Positions 41,101-51,120 of a stretch of DNA of 64,000 nt are shown here, piece after piece (positions within the stretch are counted from its first letter, which is position 1; each line of letters starts with the position of its first letter). The notes beneath the pieces are model-generated. The model saw only the letters and a program-made list of their open reading frames with translations, searched no databases and was not told the origin of the DNA. The DNA comes from Paucibacter sediminis (GTDB lineage: Bacteria; Pseudomonadota; Gammaproteobacteria; Burkholderiales; Burkholderiaceae_C). The translations under genes and the position numbers were made by a program. Location of the stretch: the NCBI RefSeq assembly GCF_030254645.1, contig NZ_CP116346.1:4629001-4693000 (forward strand), read 5' to 3'.

Positions 41101-41336
41101 GAGCTGATGCCGGCCACCGTGTTGACGGCCTCCTCGATCTTCTTGGTGACCTCGGCCTCGACGATCTCGGGCGAGGCGCCCGGATAGTCCATTGCCACCA
41201 CCACGGTGGGCAGATCGATGTTCGGGAACTGGTCGACCGCCAGACGCTGGTAGCTGAACAGGCCCAGCACCACGAAGGCGAGCATGACCATCACGGCCAT
41301 CACCGGGTTCTGGATGGAGAGTCGGGTGAACCACAT
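38154..41336 (-). CDS. RND multidrug efflux pump permease (AcrB/MexB type)
   Basis: 1060-residue proton-driven inner-membrane transporter. Twelve transmembrane helices in two repeats with large periplasmic loops. N-terminus MWFTRLSIQNPVMAVMVMLA; TM4 holds the proton-relay Asp pair in GLLIDDAIVVREN, and TM10 the Lys in GLVTKNAILLIDFA. PGASPEIVEAEVTKKIEEA and the pore-domain repeats are typical of the HAE-1 family. Start ATG 41336, 15 bases after the MFP stop. Forms a pump with the MFP and TolC of the same operon; substrates are unknown. Confidence 0.95.
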   Translation of the reverse strand: MWFTRLSIQNPVMAVMVMLAFVVLGLFSYQRLAVDQFPNIDLPTVVVAMDYPGASPEIVEAEVTKKIEEAVNTVAGISSLYSRSYEGTAVVIIEFNLDIDGRKAAEDVREKVALIRPLLRDEVKEPRISRFDPQSAPVFNVALLSEDGKTSTQDLTTWATQVLQKRLENVRGVGSVQVVGGLQRQIQLFLKPQAMEALGVGVDQVLAAVKSENQELPMGNLRSREQERVVQINARLKRPEDFRDIVVARRAGTPIKLWQVAEVVDGPQEVESLALYNGQRTVLLSVQKSQGENTIAVVDGLMAALKDAQGLTPKGVKLEVNRDNSRAVRISVANVKRTLFEGAALTVLIVFLFLNSWRSTVITGLTLPIALIGTFLFMYLFGFTINNITMMALSLCVGLLIDDAIVVRENIVRHVAMGVSPRQAALDGTEEIGLAVLATTLSIVAVFLPIGFMGGIVGKFFHEFGITIVAAVLISMFVSFTLDPMLSSVWHDPHAGHGAPKEGPLSLYDRTVGRVTGQFDRFTNWLSDVYQLILAWSLQHKGKTLLIALSTLVLSFVLLGGVGKEFVPKADLSETQVNFYTPVGSSLEVTEARARQIDAVLRAMPEVRYTVTTINSGFAAGKIYGAIYVRLVDRKDRQRSVADLATPLREKLATIPGITVTNIGQTDLGGGKSLQFSIQGSDLKELERIANRVTEKLRRVPGLVDLDSTLKPNKPTVSVEVKRDAAADVGLNVNALASSLRTLVAGTTVGNWRAPDGENYDVIVRLPPGQRDSLADLQDLPLNVAAASDGSARVVRLAQVADILPSTGPNQINRRDMNREITIDGNALGRSSGEVSADIQKILQESEFPPGYRYSFGGSTKNMNESFQYAVGALGLAIIFIYMILASQFKSFLQPLALMSSLPLTLIGVILALLLFRSTLNMFSIIGIVMLMGLVTKNAILLIDFAIRSREGEHGHGVDAEPMSRDAALLHAARVRLRPILMTTLAMVFGMVPLAFALSEGSEQRAPMGQAVIGGVITSSLLTLVVVPVIYCYLDDLSQWARRKWSRGMTDGNGAARAGK

Positions 41337-41351
41337 GGTCGGGTCCCGCGC

Positions 41352-42500
41352 TCAGTGCGCCGCACCGCTGGCGGCAGAGGTGGCCGTGGGCGCCACGCGC
41401 ACGAGGCTGCCCTCCGCAACCGCGCCCGCCGCGGCCGTCAGCACCTGGGCGCCGGCCGCCAGGCCGCCGCGCAGCTCCAGCGCGGGCACACCGCCCTGCT
41501 CGCCGGCGGCACCCAGCTGCACCACCTGCGCGCGCACCTTGCCGGCATCGGCCAGCAGCACATAGGGTTGGGCGCGGTCCACGCGCACCGCACCCGTCGG
41601 CAGGGCCAGGGCCTCGCGCTCCTCCAGCACCAGGCGGCCGCGTGCGAACATGCCGTGGCGCAGGCCCGCCTGACCGGCCACCCGCAGATAGGCCAGCACC
41701 GCGCGCGAGCCCGCCTGGGCGCTCGGGCTGATGCGCGCCACCTGGGCCTGCACCGGCGCGGCCAGCCCCTCCACCTGCAGCAGGGCCGGCGCGCCGATCT
41801 TGAGGCCGGCGGCCTGCTCGGCCGGCACCGCGGCCTCGAGTTCCAGCCGCGAAAGATCGACGATCTCGAGGATGCGGCCGTCCACCGCCACGCGCTCGCC
41901 CGGCTGGGCCAGGCGCTGCGAGACCTGGCCGGCAATCGGCGCCAGCAGCCGCGTATCCGCCAGCGACTTGCGCGCCAGCTCCACGGCCGCCTCGGCCGCC
42001 AGCAGATTGGCCTTGGCATTGGCCTCGCTGGATTGCGCGGCCTCCAGCGCCGTCGAGGAGATGAAGCCCTGCGCCACCAGGGCGCGGTTGTTTGAGGCAC
42101 TGCGGCTGGCGATGTCCAGCTGGGCCTTGGCGGCCAGCGCGGTCTGCTCGGCCTGGCGCAGGCGCCAATCGAATTCGGTGGCGTCGAGCTGACCGAGCAA
42201 CTGGCCGGCGTGCACCGTGTCGCCCTCGCGCACCGCCAGGCTCTTCAGCTCGGCGGCCACCTTGGCCTTCAGCAGCGCCATGTCCACCGCGCGCAAGCTG
42301 CCCGAGATGTCCAGGCTGCGCGCGAAGCGCTGCGGCTTCAGGGTGACGAGGTCCAGCGCCCCCAGCTCCAGCACCGTGGCGGGCTTGGGCGCGGCGGCCT
42401 CGGCCTCCCTGGCCTTCTTGCCCTTGAGATAGCTGGCGCCCAGGCCGCCCACGATGAGCAGGGCCAGCACCGGCACAGCAATCTTCCACCCAGCTTTCAT
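41352..42500 (-). CDS. RND efflux periplasmic adaptor (membrane fusion protein)
   Basis: 382-residue adaptor linking the RND pump to TolC. One N-terminal transmembrane anchor (about 6-24) followed by lipoyl/barrel-sandwich ([23 protein letters not shown]), alpha-hairpin (about 95-170) and beta-barrel domains ([23 protein letters not shown]). The anchor has no lipobox, so it is helix-anchored. Ala-rich C-terminus. Start ATG 42500. Directly follows the TetR gene. Confidence 0.93.
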   Translation of the reverse strand: MKAGWKIAVPVLALLIVGGLGASYLKGKKAREAEAAAPKPATVLELGALDLVTLKPQRFARSLDISGSLRAVDMALLKAKVAAELKSLAVREGDTVHAGQLLGQLDATEFDWRLRQAEQTALAAKAQLDIASRSASNNRALVAQGFISSTALEAAQSSEANAKANLLAAEAAVELARKSLADTRLLAPIAGQVSQRLAQPGERVAVDGRILEIVDLSRLELEAAVPAEQAAGLKIGAPALLQVEGLAAPVQAQVARISPSAQAGSRAVLAYLRVAGQAGLRHGMFARGRLVLEEREALALPTGAVRVDRAQPYVLLADAGKVRAQVVQLGAAGEQGGVPALELRGGLAAGAQVLTAAAGAVAEGSLVRVAPTATSAASGAAH

Positions 42501-42537
42501 GCGTTCGTCTCCGCGGGAATGTATTGGTTCGTTGGCA

Positions 42538-43179
42538 TCAGGGCGGCGACGCCAGCAGGCCGCGCAGCATCAGATCCAGCTGCACGTCCAGCACCGCCTT
42601 GGCATCCAGGGGCGGGCCGTGCAGGGCACAGGCGCCAAAGGAGTGCTTGTGTAACACGAGATGCAGCATCGGCGCGATCAGCACATGCACCGCATGCTCC
42701 AGCGGCACCGGGCGGAATTCGCCGCTGGCCACGCCCTTGGCCAGCAGGCCGGCCAGCAGCTCCTGGGTGGGCCGGATCACCTCGTCCACATAGAACTGCG
42801 CCAGCTCGGGGAAATTGCGTGCCTCGGCCATCATGATCTTGGTGATGCCGCCGGCCGGGCTCATGCCCATGCGCGCCCACCAGTCCGCCATCAGGGTGCG
42901 CAACAGGCTGGCCATGCTGCCGCGATGCTGGGCCGCCAGGGCCACGCTCTCGGTGATCGGCGAGACCAGGCTGGCACGCACCATCGCCTTGAAGAGCTCT
43001 TCCTTGGACGGGTAGTAGAGATAGAGCGTGCCCTTGGACACGCCGGCGCGCGCCGCCACTTCCTCCGAACGCGTGGCCGCGTAGCCCTTCTCGACGAACA
43101 GGCTCAGCGCCGCGTCCAGCAGCTCCTGCGGGCGGGCTTCCTTGCGGCGTTGACGGGGCGAGGGGGTGGAACTGGCCAT
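42538..43179 (-). CDS. TetR family transcriptional repressor of the efflux operon
   Basis: 213-residue TetR-type regulator. The HTH covers 18-62: [47 protein letters not shown]. The C-terminal ligand domain is family-variable. It heads the efflux run, 37 bases before the MFP gene, so it probably represses its own operon from the palindrome just upstream at 43192-43205. Ligand unknown. Confidence 0.92.
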   Translation of the reverse strand: MASSTPSPRQRRKEARPQELLDAALSLFVEKGYAATRSEEVAARAGVSKGTLYLYYPSKEELFKAMVRASLVSPITESVALAAQHRGSMASLLRTLMADWWARMGMSPAGGITKIMMAEARNFPELAQFYVDEVIRPTQELLAGLLAKGVASGEFRPVPLEHAVHVLIAPMLHLVLHKHSFGACALHGPPLDAKAVLDVQLDLMLRGLLASPP

Positions 43180-43191
43180 GGGCTCATACTG

Positions 43192-43205
43192 ACTGACCGG
43201 TCAGT
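43192..43205. promoter_or_regulatory. Palindromic operator for the efflux TetR
   Basis: ACTGACCGGTCAGT is a perfect 14-base palindrome 12 bases upstream of the tetR ATG. A third half-site-like GACTGACC overlaps it. The position and symmetry fit a TetR-family operator. Confidence 0.78.
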
Positions 43206-43299
43206 AATGTAGGCGGCTCGTTCCAGCGGGTCAAGACAGCAGGCGGCCGCCTTCGCCGCGCCGGCTATCATCCCGCCCCTGCTTTCATCTGGAGTGCAC

Positions 43300-44124
43300 G
43301 TGGACGCCATGCTGTTGATCAAGGCCGCGATCATGGGGATCGTCGAGGGCCTGACCGAATTCCTGCCGATCTCGTCCACCGGACACCTGATCCTCACCGG
43401 CTCGCTCTTGGGCTTCAGCGACGACAAGAGCAAGGTCTTCGACATCGCGATCCAGACCGGCGCGATCTTCGCCGTCATCCTGGTCTACTGGCAGCGCCTG
43501 GCCGATACCGCCGCCGGCCTTGGCAGCGATGCGCGCGCGCGCCGCTTCGTGCTGAACGTGGCGATCGGCTTCCTGCCGGCCGTGGTGCTGGGCCTCTTGT
43601 TCGGCAAGGCCATCAAGGCCCATCTGTTCACGCCCACGGTGGTGGCCAGCACCTTCATCCTGGGCGGCTTCGTGATCCTGTGGGCCGAGAAGCGCCCGCA
43701 AAGTACGGTAAAGATCCAGGACGTGGACGGCATGGGCCCGCTGGATGCGCTCAAGGTGGGTCTGGTGCAATGCCTGGCCATGATCCCCGGCACCAGCCGC
43801 TCGGGCGCCACCATCATCGGCGGCATGCTGCTGGGCCTGTCGCGCAAGGCCGCCACCGACTATTCCTTCTTCCTCGCCATCCCCACCCTGATCGGCGCCG
43901 GCCTCTACAGCCTCTACAAGGAGCGCGCCCTGCTGAGCATGGCCGACCTGCCGCTGTTCGGCGTGGGCCTGCTGTTCTCCTTTGTGAGCGCCTGGATCTG
44001 CGTGCGCTGGCTGCTGCGCTACATCTCCAGCCATACCTTCGTGCCCTTTGCCTGGTACCGCATCGCCTTTGGCATCGTGGTCTTGGCCACGGCCTGGAGC
44101 GGGCTGGTCGTGTGGGCTGACTAA
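43300..44124 (+). CDS. uppP: Undecaprenyl-diphosphatase UppP (BacA)
   Basis: Recycles undecaprenyl pyrophosphate to the monophosphate carrier for cell-wall synthesis; also gives bacitracin resistance. 274 residues, multiple transmembrane helices. Catalytic motifs are complete: [20 protein letters not shown] and the [10 protein letters not shown] loop. The GTG at 43300 has GGAG 5 bases before it; an upstream GTG (43294) overlaps that ribosome site and an ATG at 43309 is too distant from it. Divergent from the efflux block. Confidence 0.95.
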   Translation: MDAMLLIKAAIMGIVEGLTEFLPISSTGHLILTGSLLGFSDDKSKVFDIAIQTGAIFAVILVYWQRLADTAAGLGSDARARRFVLNVAIGFLPAVVLGLLFGKAIKAHLFTPTVVASTFILGGFVILWAEKRPQSTVKIQDVDGMGPLDALKVGLVQCLAMIPGTSRSGATIIGGMLLGLSRKAATDYSFFLAIPTLIGAGLYSLYKERALLSMADLPLFGVGLLFSFVSAWICVRWLLRYISSHTFVPFAWYRIAFGIVVLATAWSGLVVWAD

Positions 44125-44135
44125 AATAGCGCCCT

Positions 44136-44939
44136 ATGACGATCACCATCAAGTCCGCGGCCGATATCGCCGCGATGCGCGTGGCGGGCCGCCTGGCCTC
44201 CGAAGTGCTGGACATGCTCACCCCCCATGTGAAGCCCGGCATCACGACGGACCAACTCGACAAGCTCGCCTACGATCACATCGTGAACGTCCAGCAGGGC
44301 ATCCCCGCGCCGCTGAACTACTGCCCGCCGGGCTACACGCCCTACCCCAAGTCCATCTGCACCTCGATCAACCATCAGGTCTGCCATGGCATCCCGAACG
44401 ACCGGCCGCTGAAGAACGGCGACATCGTCAACATCGACGTCACCGTCATCAAGGACGGCTGGCATGGCGACACCAGCCGCATGTTCATCGTCGGCGAGGG
44501 CTCGATCGCGGCCAAGCGCCTGTGCGCCTTCACCTACGAAGCGATGTGGAAGGGCATTGCCAAGGTCAAGCCGGGCGCGCGCCTGGGCGACATCGGCCAT
44601 GCCATCCAGACCTTTGCCGAGAACGCCGGCTTCGCCATCGTGCGCGAGTTCTGCGGCCATGGCATCGGCCAGAAGTTCCATGAAGAGCCGCAGGTGCTGC
44701 ATTACGGCCGCCCCGGCACGCTGGAAGAGCTGGTGCCCGGCATGGTGTTCACCATCGAGCCCATGATCAACGCCGGCCGCCGCGAGATCCGCGAGATGGG
44801 CGATGGCTGGACCATCGTCACCAAGGACCGCTCGCTGTCCGCGCAATGGGAGCACACCCTGGTGGTGACCGAGACCGGCTACGAGGTGATGACGCTCTCG
44901 GCCGGCAGCCCGCCGCCGCCGGCCTTCATCACCGGCTGA
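44136..44939 (+). CDS. map: Methionine aminopeptidase type I
   Basis: Removes the initiator methionine from nascent proteins. 267 residues. All five metal ligands are seen: Asp in NIDVTVIKDGWHGDTSRMF (two), His in GHGIGQKFHEEP, Glu in TIEPMIN, Glu in QWEHTLVVT; the substrate His is in CHGIPN. Start ATG 44136, 11 bases after the uppP stop. There is no ribosome site, and a TAAAAT overlapping the uppP stop could be a promoter giving an almost leaderless mRNA. glnD follows after 3 bases. Confidence 0.97.
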   Translation: MTITIKSAADIAAMRVAGRLASEVLDMLTPHVKPGITTDQLDKLAYDHIVNVQQGIPAPLNYCPPGYTPYPKSICTSINHQVCHGIPNDRPLKNGDIVNIDVTVIKDGWHGDTSRMFIVGEGSIAAKRLCAFTYEAMWKGIAKVKPGARLGDIGHAIQTFAENAGFAIVREFCGHGIGQKFHEEPQVLHYGRPGTLEELVPGMVFTIEPMINAGRREIREMGDGWTIVTKDRSLSAQWEHTLVVTETGYEVMTLSAGSPPPPAFITG

Positions 44940-44942
44940 TCC

Positions 44943-47537
44943 ATGACCGTTCCGGTCATCGGCATTGCCGAACTGAAACAGCACTTCAAGACCGGCAAGG
45001 CCGGCCTGCTGCAGGCCTTCCGCGACGCCGAGCCCACCGTGGGGGCCGCCACCGGCCTGATGCGCAAGCTGGCGCGCCATGTCGACGCCACCCTGCAGAC
45101 CCTGTGGCGCCAGGCCGGCCTGCCCGAGGGTGCGGCGCTGGCCGCGGTGGGCGGCTATGGTCGCGGCGAGCTGTTCCCCTACTCCGATGTGGACGTGCTG
45201 CTGCTGCTGCCCGACGGGCTGGAGCCCTACCAGCCCGGGCCGCTGAAGGCCAGCATCGAGGCCTTCATCACCGCCTGCTGGGACATCGGCCTGGAGATCG
45301 GCTCCTCGGTGCGCACGGTGGACGAATGCGTCAGCGAGGCCGCCGGCGACGTGACGGTGCAGACCGCGCTGCTGGAGGCGCGCCTGCTGGCCGGCGCCAA
45401 GCCGCTCTTCAAGCGCTTCGAGCAGCACATCGCCGCGGCCATGGACGCCAAGGCCTTTCTGCGCGCCAAGGTGCTGGAGATGCGCCAGCGCCATACCAAG
45501 TACGACGAGACCCCCTACGCGCTCGAGCCCAACTGCAAGGAAAGCCCGGGCGGGCTGCGCGACCTGCAGTTGCTGATCTGGATCGCGCGCGCCGCCGGCC
45601 TGGGCAAGACCTGGACCCAGCTGGCCGCCAAGGGCCTGATCACGCCCTTCGAGAGCCGCCAACTGCAGCGCAACGAGGGCGTGCTCAAGCTCATACGCGC
45701 GCGCCTGCATGTGGTGGCGGGCCGGCGCGAGGATCGCCTGGTGTTCGACCTGCAGAACGCCGTGGCCGAGAGCTTCGGCTACCAGGCCAGCAAGGCCCAG
45801 CGCGCCTCCGAGGTGCTGATGCGGCGCTACTACTGGGCCGCCAAGGCGGTGAGCCAGCTCAACCAGATCCTCTTGCTGAACCTGGAAGAGCAGATCACCG
45901 GCTCGCAGAACGCGCCGATGCGCCGCATCGACGAGCGCTTTCTGGACCGCGCCGGCATGCTGGAGGTGGCGAGCGACGATCTCTACGAGCGCGACCCGCA
46001 CGCCATCCTCGAGACCTTCGTGGTCTACCAGCGCACGCCCGGCATCAACGGCCTCTCGGCGCGCACCCTGCGCGCGCTCTACAACGCGCGCGAGCTGATG
46101 AACAGCGCCTTCCGGCGCGACCCGGTGAACCGCGCCACCTTTGTGCGCATCCTGCAGCAGCCCGAGGGCCAGACCCATGCCTTCCGGCTCATGAACCAGA
46201 CCTCGGTGCTGGGCCGCTATCTGTGGGTGTTCCGCCGCATCGTCGGGCAGATGCAGCACGACCTGTTCCACGTCTACACGGTGGACCAGCACATCCTGAT
46301 GGTGCTGCGCAATGTGCGGCGCTTCTTCATCCCCGAGCATGCGCACGAGTACGCCTTCTGCTCGCAGCTGGCGGCGCAGTTCGAGAAGCCCTGGCTGCTC
46401 TACATCGCCGCGATCTTCCACGACGTTGCCAAGGGCCGCGGCGGCGACCACTCCGACCTGGGCGCGCGCGAGGTGCGGCGCTTCTGCCGCGAGCATGGCC
46501 TGGCCAAGGCGGATGCCGAGCTGGTGCAGTTCCTGGTGCAGCACCACCTGACGCTGTCGCGCGTGGCGCAGAAGGAGGATCTCTCCGACCCCGAGGTGAT
46601 CGAGACCTTCGCCAAGAAGATGGGCGATGCGCGCCACCTCACCGCCCTCTATCTGCTCACCGTGGCCGACATCCGCGGCACCAGCCCCAAGGTCTGGAAT
46701 GCCTGGAAGGGCAAGCTGCTGGAAGACCTCTACCGCCTGACCCTGCGCGCCCTGGGCGGCGCCCGGGTGAGCATGGACGTCGAGATCGAGGCCCGCAAGC
46801 AGGAGGCCAGGCAAGACCTGGCCCTGCGCTCGATGCTGCCGGGCACCGAGGGCCCCCTGTGGGAAACGCTCACCGTCAGCTATTTCGCCCGCCACGATGC
46901 CAGCGACCTGGCCTGGCATGCGCGCTCGCTGTGGCGCCATGTGCAAAGCACCGTGCCGGTGGTGCGCGCGCGCCCCTCACCGGTGGGCGAAGGCCTGCAG
47001 GTGCTGGTCTATGCGCCCGACCAGCAGGACCTGTTCGCGCGCATCTGCGGCTATTTCGACAGCGCCGGCTTCAACATCCTGGACGCCAAGGTGCACACCA
47101 CGCGCCAGGGCTTTGCGCTCGACACTTTTCAAATCATCTCGCCCGACCAGGAGCTGCATCACCGCGATCTGGTCTCGCTGGTGGAGTCCAAGCTGGCGCA
47201 GGCGCTGGCGGCCACCGGTCCGCTGCCCGAGCCGCGCCGCGGGCGCCTGTCGCGCCGGGTCAAGTCCTTCCCCTTCACCCCGCGCGTCACGCTGCGGCCC
47301 GACGAGCGCGCCCAGCATTGGCTGCTCTCGATCAGCAGCAGCGATCGCGCCGGCCTGCTCTACGCGATCGCGCGCGTGCTGGCGCGCCACCACATCAATC
47401 TGCAGCTGGCCAAGATCTCCACCCTGGGCGAGCGCGTCGAGGACACCTTTCTGGTGGACGGCGCCGCCTTGCAGCAGAACAAGCTGCAGCTGCAGATCGA
47501 GAGCGAGCTGCTGGACGCGGTCTCGCTGCCGAGCTGA
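44943..47537 (+). CDS. glnD: [Protein-PII] uridylyltransferase/uridylyl-removing enzyme GlnD
   Basis: Nitrogen sensor that uridylylates PII when glutamine is low and removes UMP when it is high. 864 residues. Nucleotidyltransferase motif [19 protein letters not shown] at about 62-81, HD hydrolase motif [16 protein letters not shown] near 495, and two C-terminal ACT domains (about 690-770 and 805-864) that bind glutamine. Start ATG 44943, 3 bases after map, so the pair is coupled. No glnB/glnK gene is in the window. Confidence 0.97.
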   Translation: MTVPVIGIAELKQHFKTGKAGLLQAFRDAEPTVGAATGLMRKLARHVDATLQTLWRQAGLPEGAALAAVGGYGRGELFPYSDVDVLLLLPDGLEPYQPGPLKASIEAFITACWDIGLEIGSSVRTVDECVSEAAGDVTVQTALLEARLLAGAKPLFKRFEQHIAAAMDAKAFLRAKVLEMRQRHTKYDETPYALEPNCKESPGGLRDLQLLIWIARAAGLGKTWTQLAAKGLITPFESRQLQRNEGVLKLIRARLHVVAGRREDRLVFDLQNAVAESFGYQASKAQRASEVLMRRYYWAAKAVSQLNQILLLNLEEQITGSQNAPMRRIDERFLDRAGMLEVASDDLYERDPHAILETFVVYQRTPGINGLSARTLRALYNARELMNSAFRRDPVNRATFVRILQQPEGQTHAFRLMNQTSVLGRYLWVFRRIVGQMQHDLFHVYTVDQHILMVLRNVRRFFIPEHAHEYAFCSQLAAQFEKPWLLYIAAIFHDVAKGRGGDHSDLGAREVRRFCREHGLAKADAELVQFLVQHHLTLSRVAQKEDLSDPEVIETFAKKMGDARHLTALYLLTVADIRGTSPKVWNAWKGKLLEDLYRLTLRALGGARVSMDVEIEARKQEARQDLALRSMLPGTEGPLWETLTVSYFARHDASDLAWHARSLWRHVQSTVPVVRARPSPVGEGLQVLVYAPDQQDLFARICGYFDSAGFNILDAKVHTTRQGFALDTFQIISPDQELHHRDLVSLVESKLAQALAATGPLPEPRRGRLSRRVKSFPFTPRVTLRPDERAQHWLLSISSSDRAGLLYAIARVLARHHINLQLAKISTLGERVEDTFLVDGAALQQNKLQLQIESELLDAVSLPS

Positions 47538-47549
47538 TCAGGGCCGTCC

Positions 47550-48272
<723 letters not shown>

Positions 48273-48328
48273 GGTGCGTCGCTCCTTGTTGGCATCCAAT
48301 GTAGGAGCGCACCCCGGCGGCGTGGCTG

Positions 48329-48352
48329 GAACGCCTTGAAGCCAGCGTTCAA
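48329..48352. promoter_or_regulatory. LysR-type box between pirin and LysR genes
   Basis: TTGAA-N7-TTCAA (48336-48352) fits the T-N11-A pattern of LysR-type operators, and overlaps the inverted pair GAACGC/GCGTTC (48329-48334 and 48345-48350). It is 14 bases before the LysR ATG and 64 bases before the pirin ATG. Confidence 0.6.
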
Positions 48353-48365
48353 ATAAGATGAAACC

Positions 48366-49355
48366 ATGTCGACCCAGAGCAACAAGAGCAGCAAGAGCAC
48401 GGACAAGCGCCGCGTCCTCACCCCCGAAGCCCTGTCCATGATGGACAGCATCGCCCGCAGCGGCAGCTTTGCCGCCGCCGCGCGCGAGATCGGCAAGGTG
48501 CCCTCGGCCCTGACCTACAGCGTGCGCCAGCTCGAGGAGGCGCTGGACGTGCTGCTGTTCGACCGCAGCTCGCGCCAGGCCGTGCTCACCGCCGCCGGCC
48601 AGGAGCTGCTCAACGAGGGCCGCCGCCTGCTGCAGGAAATGGACGCGGTGGCGAATCGCGTGCGGCGCGTCGCCACCGGCTGGGAGAGCCAGCTCACCAT
48701 CGCCATCGACGACGCGATCGCGCGCCGCGCCGTGTTCGACCTGATGGAGGCCTTCTACAGCCAGCGCCTGCCCGAGGGCGGCGCCCCGCCCACGCGGCTG
48801 AAGCTGCGCGTCGAGGTGCTGTCGGGCACCTGGGAGGCGCTGATGTCGGGCCAGGCCGATCTGGCTATCGGCACCTCGGCGCAGCCGCCCGGCACTGCGG
48901 TGGTGTGCGAGCCGCTGGCCGAGATGGAGATGATGTTCTGCGTGGCGCCGCACCACCCGCTGGCGCGTCTGCCCGAGCCGCTCTCGGCCGCCACCATGGC
49001 CGAGCATCGCATCGTCACCGTGGCCGACACCGCGCGCAGCATGGAGCCGATGACGGTGGGCGTGATGCCCGGCCAGGAGGTACTGACCATGCCCTCGATG
49101 GCCGCCAAGCTGGAGGCCTTGCTGCGCGGCCTGGGCTGCGGTTCGCTGCCGGCACCGATGGTGCGCCGCCATGTCGAGGCCGGCCGCCTGGTGCACAAGC
49201 GCACCTATGAAAAGCGCCGTGCCTTCCCCCTGCACTACGCCTGGCGCAGCACGGGCCACCCGCCGGCCAAGGCCCTGGCCTGGTGGCTGCAGCAGTTGCA
49301 AAGCCCCACCACGCGCCGGGCGCTGGTGGAGCAGCACGAAGGTCTGCTCTTGTGA
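48366..49355 (+). CDS. LysR family transcriptional regulator
   Basis: 329-residue regulator. N-terminal HTH at about 18-75: [45 protein letters not shown]. The substrate-binding half follows from about 105. Divergent from pirin, a very common arrangement, so it likely activates that gene. Its TGA overlaps the start of gluQRS (GTGA), so the two may be coupled though functionally unrelated. Effector unknown. Confidence 0.92.
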   Translation: MSTQSNKSSKSTDKRRVLTPEALSMMDSIARSGSFAAAAREIGKVPSALTYSVRQLEEALDVLLFDRSSRQAVLTAAGQELLNEGRRLLQEMDAVANRVRRVATGWESQLTIAIDDAIARRAVFDLMEAFYSQRLPEGGAPPTRLKLRVEVLSGTWEALMSGQADLAIGTSAQPPGTAVVCEPLAEMEMMFCVAPHHPLARLPEPLSAATMAEHRIVTVADTARSMEPMTVGVMPGQEVLTMPSMAAKLEALLRGLGCGSLPAPMVRRHVEAGRLVHKRTYEKRRAFPLHYAWRSTGHPPAKALAWWLQQLQSPTTRRALVEQHEGLLL

Positions 49356-50266
49356 GCACGGCCTATGTCGGGCGCTATGTTGGTCGATTTGCGCCCTCTC
49401 CGACCGGCCTGCTGCATGCCGGTTCGCTGGTGGCGGCGCTGGCCAGTTGGCTGGATGCGCGCGCCCATGGCGGCCGCTGGTTATTGCGCATCGAGGACGT
49501 GGACCTGCCGCGCTGCGTGCCCGGCGCCGACCGCCTGATCCTGGGCCAGCTGGCCGCCCTGGGTCTGCTGCCCGACGAGTCACCGATGTGGCAATCGCAG
49601 CGCGGCGCGCACTATGCGCAGGCCCTCGCGCGGCTGGAGGCCGAGGGCTGGGTCTATGGCTGCGCCTGCTCGCGCAAGGACATCGCCGCCGCCATCGCCG
49701 CCGCCGGCGGGGCGCTGCAGCGTCATGGCGAGCTGGTCTACCCCAGCACCTGCCGCGCCGGCACGCAGGGCCGGCCGCTACGGGCCTGGCGGCTGCGCAG
49801 CACAGCGGGCCGGGCCGACGAGCGGCCGCTGCTGATAGCCTGGCACGACCGCCGCCTGGGCGCGCAAGCGCAAGACCTGACCCATGCGGTGGGCGACTTC
49901 GTGCTCAAGCGCGCCGACGGCCTGTGGGCCTACCAGCTCGCGGTGGTGGTGGACGACGGCGAGCAGGGCATCAGCCATGTGGTGCGCGGCGAAGACCTGG
50001 CCGACAACACGCCGCGCCAGATCCGCCTGCAGCAGCTGCTGGGCTACGCGCGGCCCGCCTATCTGCACACGCCCCTGGTGCTGGGTGCCAATGGCGAGAA
50101 GCTCTCCAAGCAGAACGGCGCGCTGCCGGTGGAGCTGGGCGACCCGCTGGCCGCGCTCAAGCAGGCGGCGCTGCCGCTGGGGCTGGCGCTGCAGGCCAGC
50201 AGCCTGCCCGAAGCCCTGGCCGAGGCCGTGGCCGCCTGGCCCTACCGGCTGCCGGGCCCGGTTTGA
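49352..50266 (+). CDS. gluQRS: Glutamyl-Q tRNA(Asp) synthetase
   Basis: Attaches glutamate to queuosine at position 34 of tRNA-Asp. 304 residues, a truncated GlnRS/GluRS without the anticodon domain. [19 protein letters not shown] holds the HIGH-like motif, zinc-binding Cys appear in YGCACSRKD and STCRA, and the KMSKS-like loop is EKLSKQNG. Start GTG 49352 overlaps the LysR stop; the extended frame is non-native. Short spacing to the FKBP gene (36 bases). Confidence 0.93.
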   Translation: MSTAYVGRYVGRFAPSPTGLLHAGSLVAALASWLDARAHGGRWLLRIEDVDLPRCVPGADRLILGQLAALGLLPDESPMWQSQRGAHYAQALARLEAEGWVYGCACSRKDIAAAIAAAGGALQRHGELVYPSTCRAGTQGRPLRAWRLRSTAGRADERPLLIAWHDRRLGAQAQDLTHAVGDFVLKRADGLWAYQLAVVVDDGEQGISHVVRGEDLADNTPRQIRLQQLLGYARPAYLHTPLVLGANGEKLSKQNGALPVELGDPLAALKQAALPLGLALQASSLPEALAEAVAAWPYRLPGPV

Positions 50267-50302
50267 TGGCATGATGCCGGCCTCCGCAGAAAAGGAAATG
50301 AC

Positions 50303-51034
50303 ATGAACACCACCCCCAGCGGCCTGCAATACGACGACACCGTGACCGGCACCGGCGCCGAAGCCAAGTCCGGCCAGGACGTCACCGTGCACTACACCGG
50401 CTGGCTCTACAAAGATGGCGTCAAGGGCGCCAAGTTCGACTCCAGCAAGGACCGCAAGGACCCCTTCCAGTTCGAGCTGGACGGCGGCATGGTGATCCGC
50501 GGCTGGGACGAGGGCGTGCAGGGCATGAAGATCGGCGGCACGCGCGTGCTGGTGATCCCGCCCGAGCTGGGCTATGGCGCGCGCGGCGCCGGCGGCGTGA
50601 TCCCGCCCAATGCCACGCTGATGTTCGAGGTGGAGCTGCTGGCCGTCAGCGGCGGCCAAGACGGAGGTGGCGAGATCAGCCTCGAGCTGCAGAGCACCGC
50701 CTCCGGCCTGCAGTTCCAGGACGTCACCCTGGGTGAAGGCGCCGAGGCCAAGTCCGGCCAGCGCGTCACCGTGCACTACACCGGCTGGCTCTACAAGAAC
50801 GGCCTGCGCGGCAAGAAGTTCGACTCCAGCAAGGACCGCGGCGACCCCTTCCGCTTCCATCTGGACCAGGGCCAGGTGATCCGTGGCTGGGACGAGGGCG
50901 TGCAAGGCATGAAGGTGGGCGGCACGCGCATGCTGGTGATCCCGGCCGAGCTGGGCTATGGCGCACGCGGCGCCGGCGGCGTGATCCCGCCCAATGCCAC
51001 GCTGCTGTTCGAAGTGGAACTGCTGGCCGTCTGA
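50303..51034 (+). CDS. Tandem FKBP-type peptidyl-prolyl isomerase (two domains)
   Basis: 243 residues containing two complete FKBP domains, about 5-115 and 133-243, separated by a Gly/Glu linker. The halves are nearly the same protein: GWLYK, KFDSSKD, VIRGWDEGVQGMK, LVIPPELGYGARGAGGVIPPN and the closing FEVELLAV recur. The active-site aromatics and Asp of FKBP are present in each. No signal peptide, so cytoplasmic. Single-domain FKBPs are the norm in this family; the doubling looks like a recent duplication. Start ATG 50303 with AAGGAA before it. Confidence 0.95.
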   Translation: MNTTPSGLQYDDTVTGTGAEAKSGQDVTVHYTGWLYKDGVKGAKFDSSKDRKDPFQFELDGGMVIRGWDEGVQGMKIGGTRVLVIPPELGYGARGAGGVIPPNATLMFEVELLAVSGGQDGGGEISLELQSTASGLQFQDVTLGEGAEAKSGQRVTVHYTGWLYKNGLRGKKFDSSKDRGDPFRFHLDQGQVIRGWDEGVQGMKVGGTRMLVIPAELGYGARGAGGVIPPNATLLFEVELLAV

Positions 51035-51058
51035 GGCCGGCGTTGCAGAATCGAGACG

Positions 51059-51079
51059 GGGGCCGCAAGGCCCCTTTTT
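51059..51079 (+). terminator. Terminator after the FKBP gene
   Basis: GGGGCC / GGCCCC stem with a GCAA tetraloop followed by TTTTT, 25 bases past the FKBP stop. Confidence 0.9.
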
Positions 51080-51120
51080 CTTGCCCTCGCCAGGCCCAGG
51101 CGCGGGTTTAGCATGGGCCC

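Noticed and set aside
44121-46946. 941-codon minus-strand open frame
   Set aside because: Antisense to map and glnD with the same His/Gln/Gly-rich look; glnD is unambiguous.
48273-49583. Upstream extension of the pirin reading frame
   Set aside because: Antisense to LysR and Arg/His-rich; the conserved pirin start is at 48272.
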